Below are positions 1 through 9,359 of a stretch of 64,000 nucleotides of DNA, piece after piece; position 1 is the stretch's first letter, and every line of letters starts with the position of its first letter. Origin of the DNA: Deltaproteobacteria bacterium (lineage in GTDB: Bacteria; Desulfobacterota; Binatia; Binatales; Binataceae); NCBI GenBank assembly GCA_003135135.1, contig PLDK01000049.1:1-64000 (forward strand), written 5' to 3'. Position numbers and translations under genes: made by a program. The notes beneath the pieces were generated by a model. The model was not told where the DNA came from and searched no databases. It saw only the letters and a program-made list of their open reading frames with translations.

Positions 1-93
1 CCCAGGAGGGCGAAAAAACCGGCGGACTCTACTTATGATTGGCTGGAAATTGGTGAGCAGGCCACCCTCACCTACCGGCCGCCTCTCCCGTAA
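1..93. other. window edge, unresolved 3' end of an upstream unit
   Basis: No gene can be assigned. Frame 1 is open from the edge to a TAA at 91-93 and frame 3 is open to a TGA at 36-38 (ending EGEKTGGLYL), so one of them may be the tail of a gene lying outside the window. Neither tail is recognisable. The rest of the stretch up to 293 consists of dispersed repeats described separately. Confidence 0.3.
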
Positions 94-110
94 ACATAAC
101 GGGCGAGGTA
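61..110 (-). repeat. dispersed intergenic repeat, type C (copy 1)
   Basis: The reverse complement reads TACCTCGCCCGTTATG followed by ACGGGAGAGG and GTAGGTGAGGGT. It matches a second copy near 29901-29960 in the opposite orientation. The copies differ at several positions and in internal length, as expected for an old non-coding repeat. There is no ORF of its own. Confidence 0.6.
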
Positions 111-140
111 TCTCAGAGGCAGAACACTCGCTTCTCCCCC

Positions 141-247
141 TTAACCTGTTCTAACAGGGCGCAGCCCGCATCTTCTCTTTTCCCTTCACTGGGTGCAGGG
201 GTCACCCCTGCCCAGGGAAGCGTGAAACCCACGGCGGGTTTCACATT
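141..247 (+). repeat. dispersed intergenic repeat, type A (copy 1), three hairpins
   Basis: The unit carries CCTGTTCTAACAGG, then GCAGGGGTCACCCCTGC, then GTGAAACCCACGGCGGGTTTCAC at 222-244 (9-bp perfect stem, 5-nt loop). The same modules recur near 13593, 32579, 41660 and, inverted, near 45690. It lies directly upstream of htpX and artificially extends that ORF at its 5' end. Confidence 0.8.
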
Positions 248-293
248 CAATAATTTGTGGCGCAGCGTCAAACGTAATACACTCAAAGGGGCC

Positions 294-1151
294 ATGAGCT
301 TCTTCAAGACGACGATGCTGCTGGGTCTGATGACGGGTCTGCTGATGGTAATCGGCGGGCTGCTCGGAGGCTCGCGCGGCGTGGTGATCTTTTTCGTTAT
401 CGCCGCGGTGATGAACTTCTTCAGCTACTGGTTCTCCGACAAGATCGTGCTGCGCGCGTATGGGGCGCAGGAACTCGACGCGGCTTCGGCGCCGGAACTC
501 TACTCGATCGTCAACGAGCTGGCGCATTCGGCCGGAATTCCGATGCCGCGCCTGTACCTTATCGATTCCGACACGCCCAACGCGTTTGCGACCGGCCGCA
601 ACGTGCATCATGCCGCGGTCGCCGTGACGCGCGGGATCATGCGAATCTGCACGCGCGAGGAGTTGAAGGGCGTCATCGGCCATGAACTCTCGCACGTGAC
701 CAATCACGACATATTGACCAGCTCGATCGCGGCCACGATGGCCGGCGCCGTGATGATGATCGGCACGATGGTTCGATGGGGTGCGATCTTCGGGCTTGGC
801 GGTCGCGACGACGAGGAAGGCGGGCTGGCGGGGCTGCTGGTCGCGGGCATCCTGGCGCCGATCGCGGCGACCCTGATTCAGCTCGCGATTTCGCGCACGC
901 GCGAGTACCAGGCCGATGCGAGCGGGGCCGCGCTGACGCATAATCCGCTGTACCTGGCCAGCGCGCTGCGCAAGCTCGAGGCCGCCAACGAGCGGCTGCC
1001 GATGGAAGCCAGCCCTGCGACGGCTCATCTGTTTATCGTCAATCCGCTGAGCGCAAAGGGAATGTCGCGGCTGTTCTCGACGCATCCGCCGATCGAGGAG
1101 CGAATCCATCGGCTCGAGCAAATGTCCAGCGGACAGATTGGACAAGGGTGA
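294..1151 (+). CDS. htpX: membrane zinc metalloprotease HtpX (M48 family)
   Basis: HtpX is an inner-membrane zinc endopeptidase that degrades misfolded membrane proteins, working beside FtsH. The 285-aa product has two N-terminal hydrophobic segments, the zinc-binding HEXXH motif in [11 protein letters not shown], a further hydrophobic region, and the downstream acidic ligand region around REYQADASG. Length is close to E. coli HtpX (293 aa). I chose the ATG at 294, preceded by AAAGGGG, rather than the ORF-track start at 222, because the first 24 codons of that ORF fall in a dispersed repeat. The gene is followed almost at once by a DUF1844 gene and htrA, suggesting an envelope stress cluster. 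Confidence 0.93.
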   Translation: MSFFKTTMLLGLMTGLLMVIGGLLGGSRGVVIFFVIAAVMNFFSYWFSDKIVLRAYGAQELDAASAPELYSIVNELAHSAGIPMPRLYLIDSDTPNAFATGRNVHHAAVAVTRGIMRICTREELKGVIGHELSHVTNHDILTSSIAATMAGAVMMIGTMVRWGAIFGLGGRDDEEGGLAGLLVAGILAPIAATLIQLAISRTREYQADASGAALTHNPLYLASALRKLEAANERLPMEASPATAHLFIVNPLSAKGMSRLFSTHPPIEERIHRLEQMSSGQIGQG

Positions 1152-1162
1152 GGGCGCGATCG

Positions 1163-1633
1163 ATGGAAGAATCAGAGGACAAGCGGGGATTCAAGGTTCA
1201 GGATCGCCGGCGTTTCTCCGCCGAAGGCGAGGCCAAGGCAGGCGACGAGGCGCCATCTGAGCGGGTCGAAGCGCTGGAAATAAAATCCAAACCCGACGCA
1301 TCCGGGCCAGAGTCGATCTCCAAGCCGCAAGCCGCCGCCTCACAGCCCGCGCCGAATCGCCATTCGAACCAAGCGCCCCCCGAGCTGACATTCGCGGCGT
1401 TTCTATGGAGCCTGTCAGAGCAGGCGCTGGCGGCGCTGGGCGAAATACCCGACCCGGCGAGCGGTCAGGTGATGCACGACCTGGTTATGGCGCAGCAGAT
1501 GATCGATATCATCATAATGTTGCGCGACAAGACGCGGGGAAATCTCGATCCCCACGAACAAGCCTTGCTTAAAGAGATTCTTTCCAGTCTGCAAATGAAG
1601 TACGTTGAATTAGCGAGACCGCCGAGCCGTTGA
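1163..1633 (+). CDS. DUF1844 domain protein
   Basis: This 156-aa protein has a charged, low-complexity N-terminal half beginning MEESEDKRGFKVQDRRRF and a C-terminal helical domain (about residues 75-150) typical of DUF1844, with FAAFLWSLSEQALAALGE and a KTRGNLDPHEQALL segment. The function of DUF1844 is unknown; members are short cytosolic proteins common in deltaproteobacteria-like genomes. The ATG at 1163 is preferred because AGGG lies about 8 nt upstream and because family members start with this sequence. A GTG at 1148 overlapping the htpX stop is the alternative. Confidence 0.8.
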   Translation: MEESEDKRGFKVQDRRRFSAEGEAKAGDEAPSERVEALEIKSKPDASGPESISKPQAAASQPAPNRHSNQAPPELTFAAFLWSLSEQALAALGEIPDPASGQVMHDLVMAQQMIDIIIMLRDKTRGNLDPHEQALLKEILSSLQMKYVELARPPSR

Positions 1634-1657
1634 TTGGCCGTCTGCGCTTAATCACAC

Positions 1658-3157
1658 ATGACGCATAAGTTTTCCCGACCCATCGTTTTTCTTGGCGTCG
1701 CGATTTTTACCGCGACATTCGCTTTGATTGCCTCTGGCACGGCGGCACGGGCGGCGGATTCCGCGCCGCCCACGCACTTCTGGACCGAGCTGGCCGACCC
1801 CGCTCACGTGGCGAAGGCCCAGTCGATGCCGGACTTTGTCGATCTCGCAGCCAAGCTCAGCCCCGCCGTCGTGAACATCTCGACCGACGAACCCGCCGAA
1901 GGCGGCGAAGGCGGCGAGTCATCGCCCGAAGAGTCTCCGCACGGCCCTCTCATGCCACCGCACTCGCATCCTTTCGAGGACTTCGGCGGCTCGCCACACT
2001 CCAAGGCGCTTGGCTCCGGCTTCATCATCACCAAGGACGGCTACATCCTGACCAACGAGCACGTCGTGGAGAATCCGGGCACGGTTACCGTGACCACGCA
2101 GGACGGCCACAATTACGTAGCCAAGATTGTCGGGCGTGACGAGAAGAGCGACATCGCGCTGCTGAAGATCGATACGAAGCACGACCTGGCAGTGGCGCCG
2201 CTGGGCGACTCCGACGACTTGAAGGTCGGAGAATGGGTGATGGCGATCGGAAATCCGTTCGGCTTCGATCATTCGGTGACGGCCGGAATCGTCAGCGCCA
2301 AGGGACGCTTCATCCCGGGCAGCTACGAGGACTTCATCCAGACCGACGCGTCGATAAATCCCGGCAACTCGGGCGGTCCGCTGATCGATCTGCGCGGCGA
2401 CGTGGTCGGGGTCAATTGCGCAATCTACACGCACACCGGCGCCAGCATGGGAATCGGCTTTGCGGTACCCATCGAACTGGTCAAGGAAGAGCTGCCGCAA
2501 CTCAAGAGCTCGGGCAAAGTCGTGCGCGGATGGCTCGGCGTTTACATCCAGAAGGTGACGCCCGAGCTGGCCGAGTCGTTGGGGCTGGCGGATTCACGCG
2601 GCGCGCTGGTTGCCAAGGTGCTCGACGGCGGACCAGCCAAAGCGGCCGGGGTCAAGCGCGGCGACGTAATCGTCGCGTTCGACAATCAACCGGTGAGCGA
2701 CTCGCGCGAATTGCCGCTGCTTATAGGCCGCACCGACCTGGGGCACAAAGGGATTCTCAAGGTGATTCGCGACAAGCAGACGATCGATCTGCCGGTGACG
2801 ATTACGCAATCGCACGAGCCCGAAATCGTGGCGTCTGAAGGAAAATCGCAAAAGCCGGACCTCGGCGCGGTCTCGCCCTTCGGCCTTCACGTCAAGGAAC
2901 TGAGTCCCGATCTCGCCAAAGAACTGGGGCTCAATTCGCCCGGCGGCGTCGTGATTTCGTCGGTCCTGCCCGGCAGCCGCGCCGACGAGGCGGGCCTTCG
3001 CGCTCGCGACGTGATCCTCGAGGTCAATCGCGCGGCCGTCAAGAACGTGGACTCGTATCAAAATGCGCTGAAGACCAGCGCCAAGGGCAAGATAGTCCTG
3101 CTGCTCGTCAGGCGCGGCGACGCCACCATCTACGTGACCGTCAAACCGGAGGCCTGA
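1658..3157 (+). CDS. degP: periplasmic serine protease HtrA/DegP
   Basis: This is a Do-type serine protease and chaperone acting on misfolded envelope proteins. The 499-aa protein has a signal peptide (about residues 1-33, ending near ARA), a flexible Gly/Glu/Pro-rich linker (about 78-112), and the trypsin-like domain with the triad His135 (TNEHVV), Asp165 (SDIALLK) and Ser238 (NPGNSGGP). Two PDZ domains follow, around 290-390 and 405-495. Length and architecture match DegP/DegQ. It sits 18 bp ahead of the class A PBP gene, so it may be co-transcribed with wall synthesis. Confidence 0.95.
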   Translation: MTHKFSRPIVFLGVAIFTATFALIASGTAARAADSAPPTHFWTELADPAHVAKAQSMPDFVDLAAKLSPAVVNISTDEPAEGGEGGESSPEESPHGPLMPPHSHPFEDFGGSPHSKALGSGFIITKDGYILTNEHVVENPGTVTVTTQDGHNYVAKIVGRDEKSDIALLKIDTKHDLAVAPLGDSDDLKVGEWVMAIGNPFGFDHSVTAGIVSAKGRFIPGSYEDFIQTDASINPGNSGGPLIDLRGDVVGVNCAIYTHTGASMGIGFAVPIELVKEELPQLKSSGKVVRGWLGVYIQKVTPELAESLGLADSRGALVAKVLDGGPAKAAGVKRGDVIVAFDNQPVSDSRELPLLIGRTDLGHKGILKVIRDKQTIDLPVTITQSHEPEIVASEGKSQKPDLGAVSPFGLHVKELSPDLAKELGLNSPGGVVISSVLPGSRADEAGLRARDVILEVNRAAVKNVDSYQNALKTSAKGKIVLLLVRRGDATIYVTVKPEA

Positions 3158-3175
3158 GCCGGGGACGCATTCCCG

Positions 3176-5539
3176 ATGTCCCCGAAACGAATCCTCAAGT
3201 TCGCGCTGATCGGCGCCGGCGTGCTCATCTTGTTCGCCGTCCCGCCGACCTTGTGGCTGTTCTTCAGCTACTACAATCAGCTCCAGGATGAGGTCGTCGC
3301 GCGGTTTTCGGGCAAGCGATGGAACATCCCGTCGCGCATTTATTCCGACTCGGTGCTCATTTACCCCGGCCAGGATCTGAAGGACCTCGGTTTCTTCGAG
3401 CGTCTCGCGCGCCTGAATTACCATCCCGTCGATCCGGGCCACGTCACCTCTCGCGGCGAGTACAGCTTCGATCGCAAGCGCGGCAAGCTCGACATCTTTC
3501 TGCATAGCTTCGCGTATCCGTACGGCAACTTCGGCGGCGAATTCGTCGACCTGACGCTTAAGGGAGATACGATCGCGTCGATGGGGGATCCCGTGATCCA
3601 TAAGCCGATCTTCTCGATCGAGCTGGAACCCGAACTCATCAGCGGCATCTTCGAAGGCGAATGGGAGCAGCGCCGGCTCGTGCGCCTGAGCCAGATTCCG
3701 CCCACGATGATCAATGCCATCCTGGCCGCCGAAGACCATCGCTTTTACGAGCATCATGGCGTTGACCTGGTCCGCACCGTCAAGGCCGCGTATATCGATT
3801 TTACCTCGGGGCACGTGCGCCAGGGCGGCTCGACGCTCACCCAGCAGTTGATGAAGAACTTCTTCCTGACCCGCGAGCGAAGTTACAAGCGCAAGCTCAA
3901 GGAAGCGATGATGGCGTACATCGCGGAGCGCCAATACTCCAAGGATGAAATCCTGGAGAACTACATTAACGATATCTACCTGGGCCAGCGCGGACAGGAA
4001 GGCATATACGGCGTCTGGGAAGCGTCTGAGTACTACTTCTCCAAGGAGCCGCGCGATCTGACTATTGGCGAAATGGCTACTATTGCCGGCTTGATCAGTT
4101 CGCCCAACCGGCTCAATCCGCTGCATCATCCCGACGCCGCGCGGCCGCGACGCGACGAGGTCCTGGCTGCGATGCTCGGGGACGGGTACATCGGCAAGAC
4201 CGCTTACGATTCGGCAGTCAGCGAGCCGCTGCATCCGCGGGAAGTTTATGCCGAGGGCAACGACGCGCCCTACTTCGTCGATTACGTCAAGAAGGAACTG
4301 GCCGAGCGTTATCCGCCGCAGGTGCTCAGCGGCGAGGGTTTGCGCATCTTCACCTCGCTCGACGTGCACATGGAAAAGCTCGCCGAGAATGCGATCGCGC
4401 ACAATCTCGGCGATCTGGAAGCCAAGCATCCCAAGCTGGCGCGCCGCGAAACCAAAGAGCGCCTCGAGTCGTGCCTCGTCGCACTCGAGCCGCAGAGCGG
4501 AAAGATTCGCGCGATGGCCGGTGGACGCGATTACCGCTCGAGCCAGTTCAATCGGGTTACTCAGTCCAAACGTCAGCCCGGTTCGGTCTTCAAGCCGGTT
4601 ACCTACCTGGCGGCCTTCGACGAGACCCTGTCGGGAGGAGCGGAGAAGTTCCTGCCGACTACCTATATCGAGGACGCGCCCTTCACCTGGCAGTACGGCG
4701 ACATGAGCTGGACGCCGAATAACTATCGCGACCGCTTCTTCGGCCACGTCACGCTGGAGTTCGCGCTCGGCGAGTCGCTCAACTCCGCGACCGCGCGGCT
4801 GGCCAATAGCGTCGGACTGGATCGAATCCGCGCGATGGCGTCGAAGCTCGGCTTTGGCGACTTGCCGGCCTACCCGTCGATAGTGCTCGGCGGAATCGAA
4901 GTCTCACCGATGCAGGTCGCGCGCGCGTACGCCATAATTGCCAACGACGGAATGGAAATCCAACCCTACGCGGTTACCGCCGTGGTCGATGAAAACAACA
5001 AGGTAATCGAAGGTCACGAACTCGCCGCCGAACAGGTGATTTCGCCGCAGCTCGCTTACATGATGCAGTTCATGCTCGAAAACGTGATCAATCACGGCAC
5101 CGGCGCGGGCGCGCGCTCGATGGGTTTCACGCGGCCGGCGGCGGGCAAGACCGGCACCACCAACGACGCCAAGGACGCATGGTTCGCAGGCTTTACGCCC
5201 AACCTGCTGACAGTGGTCTGGACCGGTTTCGATCAAAAGGAAGTGCTTGGGTTGACGGGCGCACAGGCTTCGCTGCCGGCGTGGACCGCTTTTATGAAAG
5301 CGGCGACCGCGGCACGCCCGGCGCTCGATTTCACCGCTCCGCCGGGAATCGTCGAGGTAAAAATCGATCCGACTACCGGCTATAAGGCGACACCCTATTG
5401 CCCGGTGACGATGATGGGCGTGTACCCGCAAGGGATGGCGCCGACTGAGTACTGCCCGTATCATACTGCGGCGACGGCGTTATCGGCTGACCACGAGATG
5501 CACGAGGCGCCCAATCCCGTTGCCGATCCCAATGACTAG
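3176..5539 (+). CDS. bifunctional class A penicillin-binding protein (PBP1b-like)
   Basis: The enzyme polymerises lipid II (glycosyltransferase) and cross-links peptides (DD-transpeptidase) in peptidoglycan. The 787-aa protein has an N-terminal transmembrane anchor (about 8-32), a UB2H-like region (about 50-150) as in PBP1b, a GT51 domain with catalytic Glu186 in AAEDHRFYEHHG and the GGSTLTQQL motif, and a transpeptidase domain with the SxxK serine at residue 470 (GSVFK), an SxN motif (SLNS) and KTGTT. The UB2H-like segment suggests activation by an outer-membrane lipoprotein, which is not identified here. Confidence 0.92.
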   Translation: MSPKRILKFALIGAGVLILFAVPPTLWLFFSYYNQLQDEVVARFSGKRWNIPSRIYSDSVLIYPGQDLKDLGFFERLARLNYHPVDPGHVTSRGEYSFDRKRGKLDIFLHSFAYPYGNFGGEFVDLTLKGDTIASMGDPVIHKPIFSIELEPELISGIFEGEWEQRRLVRLSQIPPTMINAILAAEDHRFYEHHGVDLVRTVKAAYIDFTSGHVRQGGSTLTQQLMKNFFLTRERSYKRKLKEAMMAYIAERQYSKDEILENYINDIYLGQRGQEGIYGVWEASEYYFSKEPRDLTIGEMATIAGLISSPNRLNPLHHPDAARPRRDEVLAAMLGDGYIGKTAYDSAVSEPLHPREVYAEGNDAPYFVDYVKKELAERYPPQVLSGEGLRIFTSLDVHMEKLAENAIAHNLGDLEAKHPKLARRETKERLESCLVALEPQSGKIRAMAGGRDYRSSQFNRVTQSKRQPGSVFKPVTYLAAFDETLSGGAEKFLPTTYIEDAPFTWQYGDMSWTPNNYRDRFFGHVTLEFALGESLNSATARLANSVGLDRIRAMASKLGFGDLPAYPSIVLGGIEVSPMQVARAYAIIANDGMEIQPYAVTAVVDENNKVIEGHELAAEQVISPQLAYMMQFMLENVINHGTGAGARSMGFTRPAAGKTGTTNDAKDAWFAGFTPNLLTVVWTGFDQKEVLGLTGAQASLPAWTAFMKAATAARPALDFTAPPGIVEVKIDPTTGYKATPYCPVTMMGVYPQGMAPTEYCPYHTAATALSADHEMHEAPNPVADPND

Positions 5540-5545
5540 TTCGCG

Positions 5546-6439
5546 ATGATGCGACTCGGCCCATTCGCTTTTGCAGTATTTCTGTCGATGCTGCCGATTC
5601 CCGCGATCGCATCGCAGCGCCAACCAACGCTCGTCGCGAGGCTCGAAGAGGAATCGATTCCGGCGCAGGATCTCGTAGCGCCGAGTCCGGCCGCGGCGCC
5701 ATCTCCCGGCGCGGCACCGTCCCCCGACGCCGACACAAATCCCGACTCCGGCGAGTGGATCGCCGCGCCGGCTGGGGAGCCGACGACCGCCGAAAGCCAG
5801 GCGCCGATCCCCAATCCATCGCCCGGTGCGCAGCCTCCCGCAGCAGCGCCCACCGATATCGCGCCGGCGATCGACGTCGGTTCGATCGTGACAACGCCCC
5901 AAATCAGCGACTCGTCGCTGGCGCCGTTGATCGATGCAGCGCCAACTCCCGCTCGCGCCGCATCCTTGAGAATCACCGAGCAGCAGCGCGTCGAACTCGA
6001 GCAGGGGCACACCGACGGCGCGATTCGCGAACTGGCGCATGCGATTTCGATCGATCCGAGCAACTCGTACGCATACTTCTACCTGGGGCGCGCGTACGTC
6101 ACGCGCAAGGACTACACGCAGGCGCAGACCTTCTTCAAGCGCGCGGAAATCGGGCTCGCATCGGATTCCGCGTGGCTCGGCGAAATCTACGCGTTCGAAG
6201 GGCTCAGTCTCGAGGAGTCGGGGAAATCCGCCGAGGCCGCCGCCGCCTATCAGAAGGCTCTCGCCGCGGCTCCGGGCAACCTGACTGCGCGCGTCGGCGT
6301 CACGCGCCTGTCCGTGCCTGCCGATGCCAACCCGGCACCGGCCCCGGATCTCGACCAGCCCGCGCCCGCGGAGCCCGGCGTTGCGCCGCCACCCGACGAG
6401 GCGCCCGCTCCGCCGCCGCCGCCTGCTCCAGCAGACTGA
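5546..6439 (+). CDS. secreted TPR protein with Pro/Ala-rich arms
   Basis: The 297-aa protein starts with a signal peptide (about 1-23, ending AIASQ). A long Ala/Pro-rich disordered region (about 35-140) follows, then at least two tetratricopeptide repeats (about 150-245, with AYFYLGRAYVTRKDYTQAQ) and a Pro-rich tail. TPRs are protein-interaction scaffolds, and the location downstream of a peptidoglycan synthase suggests an envelope role, which is inference. It follows the PBP stop by 6 bp and precedes tsaD by 5 bp, so all three may form one transcript. A second ATG lies at 5549. Confidence 0.75.
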   Translation: MMRLGPFAFAVFLSMLPIPAIASQRQPTLVARLEEESIPAQDLVAPSPAAAPSPGAAPSPDADTNPDSGEWIAAPAGEPTTAESQAPIPNPSPGAQPPAAAPTDIAPAIDVGSIVTTPQISDSSLAPLIDAAPTPARAASLRITEQQRVELEQGHTDGAIRELAHAISIDPSNSYAYFYLGRAYVTRKDYTQAQTFFKRAEIGLASDSAWLGEIYAFEGLSLEESGKSAEAAAAYQKALAAAPGNLTARVGVTRLSVPADANPAPAPDLDQPAPAEPGVAPPPDEAPAPPPPPAPAD

Positions 6440-6444
6440 ACGCG

Positions 6445-7449
6445 ATGCTGATACTCGGAATTGAATCTTCGTGCGACGACGCTGCCGCCGCGGTGCTCGA
6501 AACCACCGCCCCGGGCATCGCCGACATTCGCTCGAGCACCGTCGCCAATCAGGACGACGTCCATCGCGCTTACGGCGGTATCGTTCCCGAACTCGCGTCG
6601 CGCAGTCACGTCGTCACGATCGGACCGGTCATCGAGCGCACGCTGGACGGGGCGGGATGCCGGCTCGCGGACATCGAGGGAATCGCAGTCACGCGCGGCC
6701 CGGGCTTGGTCGGCTCGTTGCTGGTCGGCTTGATGTTCGCCAAGGGGCTGGCGCAGGCGAGCGGCGTTGCGATGGTCGGCGTGAATCATATCGAGGGCCA
6801 TCTGCTGGCGCCGCTGCTCGAAAATCGTATCGCGATGCCGTACCTGGCGCTGGTCGTATCCGGCGGTCACACTGCGCTGTTCGCGGTCGAGGATTTCGGG
6901 CGCTACCGCCGGATCGGACGCACTCGCGACGACGCCGCCGGCGAGGCGTTCGACAAAGTCGCCAAGCTGATGGGACTGGGCTATCCGGGCGGCCGGGCAA
7001 TCGACGAGATGTCGCGCCGGGGAAATCGAAAGCGCGTGCGAATCCCGCGCGCCCACGTCAGGGGGGCGCCGATGGATTTCAGTTTCAGCGGGGTGAAGAC
7101 CGCGGTCGCAACTATCCTGGCCAGTGAGGATGGCCGCGCCGAGCGGCCCGAGGATCTCGCCGCGAGCTTTCAGGAAGCTGTCGTCGATATGCTGGTGAAG
7201 CCGACCATCGCCGCCGCGCGCGAGCTGGGCGCGGATACGATCGCACTGACCGGCGGCGTCGCGGCAAATTCGAGATTGCGCGACAGGCTGGCCGAGGCGG
7301 CGGCGGCAGATGGGCGCCGGCTGGTCGCACCCGCGCTCAAATATTGCACCGACAATGCGGCGATGATCGCGCTCGCGGGCAGCTACCGTCTGATCCGCGG
7401 CGAGCGCGACCCGCTCAGCATCGACGCGGAGGCTAATCTCGCGCTTTGA
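6445..7449 (+). CDS. tsaD: tRNA N6-threonylcarbamoyladenosine transferase TsaD
   Basis: TsaD transfers the threonylcarbamoyl group onto A37 of ANN-decoding tRNAs, acting with TsaB and TsaE. The 334-aa product begins MLILGIESSCDD, has the metal-binding HIEGH near residue 113, the SGGHT nucleotide-binding motif, and the ALTGGVAANSRLR and CTDNAAMIA segments of the ASKHA fold. The ORF track shows a much longer frame from 5755, but the upstream part is the shadow of the TPR gene. The ATG at 6445 gives the family length. It overlaps or abuts rsmA. Confidence 0.95.
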   Translation: MLILGIESSCDDAAAAVLETTAPGIADIRSSTVANQDDVHRAYGGIVPELASRSHVVTIGPVIERTLDGAGCRLADIEGIAVTRGPGLVGSLLVGLMFAKGLAQASGVAMVGVNHIEGHLLAPLLENRIAMPYLALVVSGGHTALFAVEDFGRYRRIGRTRDDAAGEAFDKVAKLMGLGYPGGRAIDEMSRRGNRKRVRIPRAHVRGAPMDFSFSGVKTAVATILASEDGRAERPEDLAASFQEAVVDMLVKPTIAAARELGADTIALTGGVAANSRLRDRLAEAAAADGRRLVAPALKYCTDNAAMIALAGSYRLIRGERDPLSIDAEANLAL

Positions 7450-7460
7450 ATCCGGAGCAG

Positions 7461-8402
7461 ATGACGATTGCACGAAAATCGCACGCGCGCCGCAAACTTA
7501 AGGCAGCCAACAGCACTGGCGGCGGAATTGAAACGCCGTCGCGTCCCGCACCGGCACTGGCGAAAGCCGGTGTGCGGCCGGCAAAATCGCGCGGCCAGAA
7601 TTTCCTGACCAGCGGCGCCGTCGCCGATCGAATCGTCGCCGCGGCGGAGCTGTCCGAATCGGACCCGGTAGTCGAGATAGGCCCCGGGCTGGGCATCCTG
7701 ACCGAGAAAATAGCGGCGCGGCCGCTACGCTCGCTGACGCTCGTGGAACTCGACCCGCGCCTCGCGGTTCGGCTCCGGGAGCACTTCGCAGACAGCAGTG
7801 GCGCGAACGTTCACATCATCAACGCCGACTTTCTTGCGATCGATTTCGCGGCGCTCGTCACCGATTCACCGGTCAAGGTAATCGGCAATCTTCCGTTCAA
7901 CGTCGCGGCGGCCATCCTGCGCCGGCTCAGCGACAACGCGCGCATGATTTCGAGAATGGTCCTGATGTTTCAACGCGAGGTTGCCGCGCGGATTCGCGCG
8001 ATCCCCGGCGACGAAGCGTATGGCGCGTTGAGCGTCTTCAATGCGCTGTACTGGAAGATCGATCTGCATTTCGGCGTCGCCGCCGGCAGCTTCCATCCGC
8101 GTCCCAAAATCGACGCCGAAGTTCTCGCCTTCACGCCCCGGGCGACCTCGTCGTTTACCGCTGAAAACGAACGCGACGTGCTCGAAACCGTGCGCGCCTC
8201 GTTCTCCGCGCCGCGCAAGACGATTCGCAACGCGCTCAGCCATGCACTTGGAATCGACAGCCAGCGGATCGCGCGCGCGCTCGAACGCGCGGCGATCGAT
8301 CCGGGCACGCGCGCCGAGAAGCTCGGCGTACCCAATTTTCTAAGACTCGCGCACGCGCTGCGGGTTGAACTGTCCGGCAGGATCGTCACCCGCGATGCCT
8401 GA
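7461..8402 (+). CDS. rsmA: 16S rRNA dimethyladenosine transferase RsmA (KsgA)
   Basis: RsmA dimethylates two adjacent adenines near the 3' end of 16S rRNA. The SAM-binding core is visible as KSRGQNFL, VVEIGPGLGILTEKI and NADFLAID, with the catalytic motif NLPFN. The protein is about 313 aa, with an unusually long basic, Pro/Ala-rich N-terminal tail of some 45 residues before the GQNFL motif. The ATG at 7461 is chosen over a TTG at 7446 that overlaps the tsaD stop and has no Shine-Dalgarno. The tail could instead be partly untranslated. The gene overlaps mutM by 8 bp. Confidence 0.93.
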   Translation: MTIARKSHARRKLKAANSTGGGIETPSRPAPALAKAGVRPAKSRGQNFLTSGAVADRIVAAAELSESDPVVEIGPGLGILTEKIAARPLRSLTLVELDPRLAVRLREHFADSSGANVHIINADFLAIDFAALVTDSPVKVIGNLPFNVAAAILRRLSDNARMISRMVLMFQREVAARIRAIPGDEAYGALSVFNALYWKIDLHFGVAAGSFHPRPKIDAEVLAFTPRATSSFTAENERDVLETVRASFSAPRKTIRNALSHALGIDSQRIARALERAAIDPGTRAEKLGVPNFLRLAHALRVELSGRIVTRDA

Positions 8403-9228
8403 ACTGCCGGAAGTCGAATCGCTGCGCCGGATACTTGTTCGCACCGCCGTCGGCAGAACGATCGTGAGTGTTCGAATCGGCGAGAAACGGCTGCGCCGCG
8501 GCGTCACCGTGGATTTTGCCGCGGCGATCGCCGGCCGGCAAATTGTGAAACTATCGCGCCGCGCCAAGTATTTGATCGTCGAGCTCGACGGCGACGACGT
8601 GATGATTGTGCACCTCGGGATGTCCGGCAGTTTGACTCATCGCCACGACGGCTTTTGCGCCGACGACTTCGATCCGCGCCACGACCATCTCGAATTCTCG
8701 CTCGACGACGCCTCGCGCCTGGTTTACAACGATCCGCGGCGCTTCGGCATGGTCCGTCTCGTCCAGCGCGCCGCGCTGGCTTCCACGGCGGAACTGAAGG
8801 ATCTCGGCCCCGAGCCGTTGTCGCGCGAATTCAACGCCGGCTACCTCGCCGCGAAGGCCCGCGGCCGGAGGGTGGCGATCAAGAGCCTGATAATGGATCA
8901 ACGAATCATCGCCGGTATCGGCAATATCTACGCATCCGAGATTCTATTTCGCGCCGGCGTGCGTCCCGCGCGACGGGCCGGCCGCGTGACGCGAATCGAG
9001 ATCGAAAAAATCGCGGCGGCCGCGCCGGTCATCCTGCGCGCCGCGATCGGCAGTAACGGCACCACCTTTCGCAGCTACCGCGATTCACGCGGACAACCCG
9101 GGCGATTCGCCGCGCGCTTGCGAGTGTACGGCCGCGAGGGGAAACCGTGCTACAGATGCTCGACGCCGATCAAAAATGTGATCGTGGGCCAGCGCGCCAG
9201 CTTCTATTGTCCCAAATGCCAGCACTGA
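8395..9228 (+). CDS. mutM: formamidopyrimidine-DNA glycosylase MutM (Fpg)
   Basis: MutM removes 8-oxoguanine and formamidopyrimidines from DNA and has AP-lyase activity. The start at 8395 is fixed by biochemistry: the N-terminal MPELPEVE exposes the catalytic proline and adjacent glutamate after methionine removal. The 277-aa protein has the H2TH region (SLIMDQRIIAGIGNIYASE) and a C-terminal zinc finger with CYRC and CPKC. The ORF-track start at 8365 would bury the catalytic proline and is rejected. Translation is probably coupled to rsmA through the 8-bp overlap. Confidence 0.96.
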   Translation: MPELPEVESLRRILVRTAVGRTIVSVRIGEKRLRRGVTVDFAAAIAGRQIVKLSRRAKYLIVELDGDDVMIVHLGMSGSLTHRHDGFCADDFDPRHDHLEFSLDDASRLVYNDPRRFGMVRLVQRAALASTAELKDLGPEPLSREFNAGYLAAKARGRRVAIKSLIMDQRIIAGIGNIYASEILFRAGVRPARRAGRVTRIEIEKIAAAAPVILRAAIGSNGTTFRSYRDSRGQPGRFAARLRVYGREGKPCYRCSTPIKNVIVGQRASFYCPKCQH

Positions 9229-9359
9229 CCTCGAGTCAATCCCCGGCGCTCGAAGGTGTATCAGGACTCATGATGCAGCGACTCATCAAGGCCACTTACG
9301 ATTTGACGATCGATCTGTGTGCCGCTCAACGTTGACGCCGCGTATGTTATGCTGACGCC

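Noticed and set aside
222-293. 5' extension of htpX ([13 protein letters not shown]...)
   Set aside because: The codons fall into the type A repeat hairpin. The same KPT-GFT peptide turns up in shadow ORFs at other repeat copies.
2594-4747. 717-aa minus-strand ORF
   Set aside because: It lies antisense to htrA and the class A PBP, both of which have complete family motifs. Long antisense ORFs are expected in GC-rich codon-biased DNA.
5755-6444. N-terminal extension of the tsaD frame
   Set aside because: The region is the shadow of the TPR gene; TsaD family proteins begin at ATG 6445.
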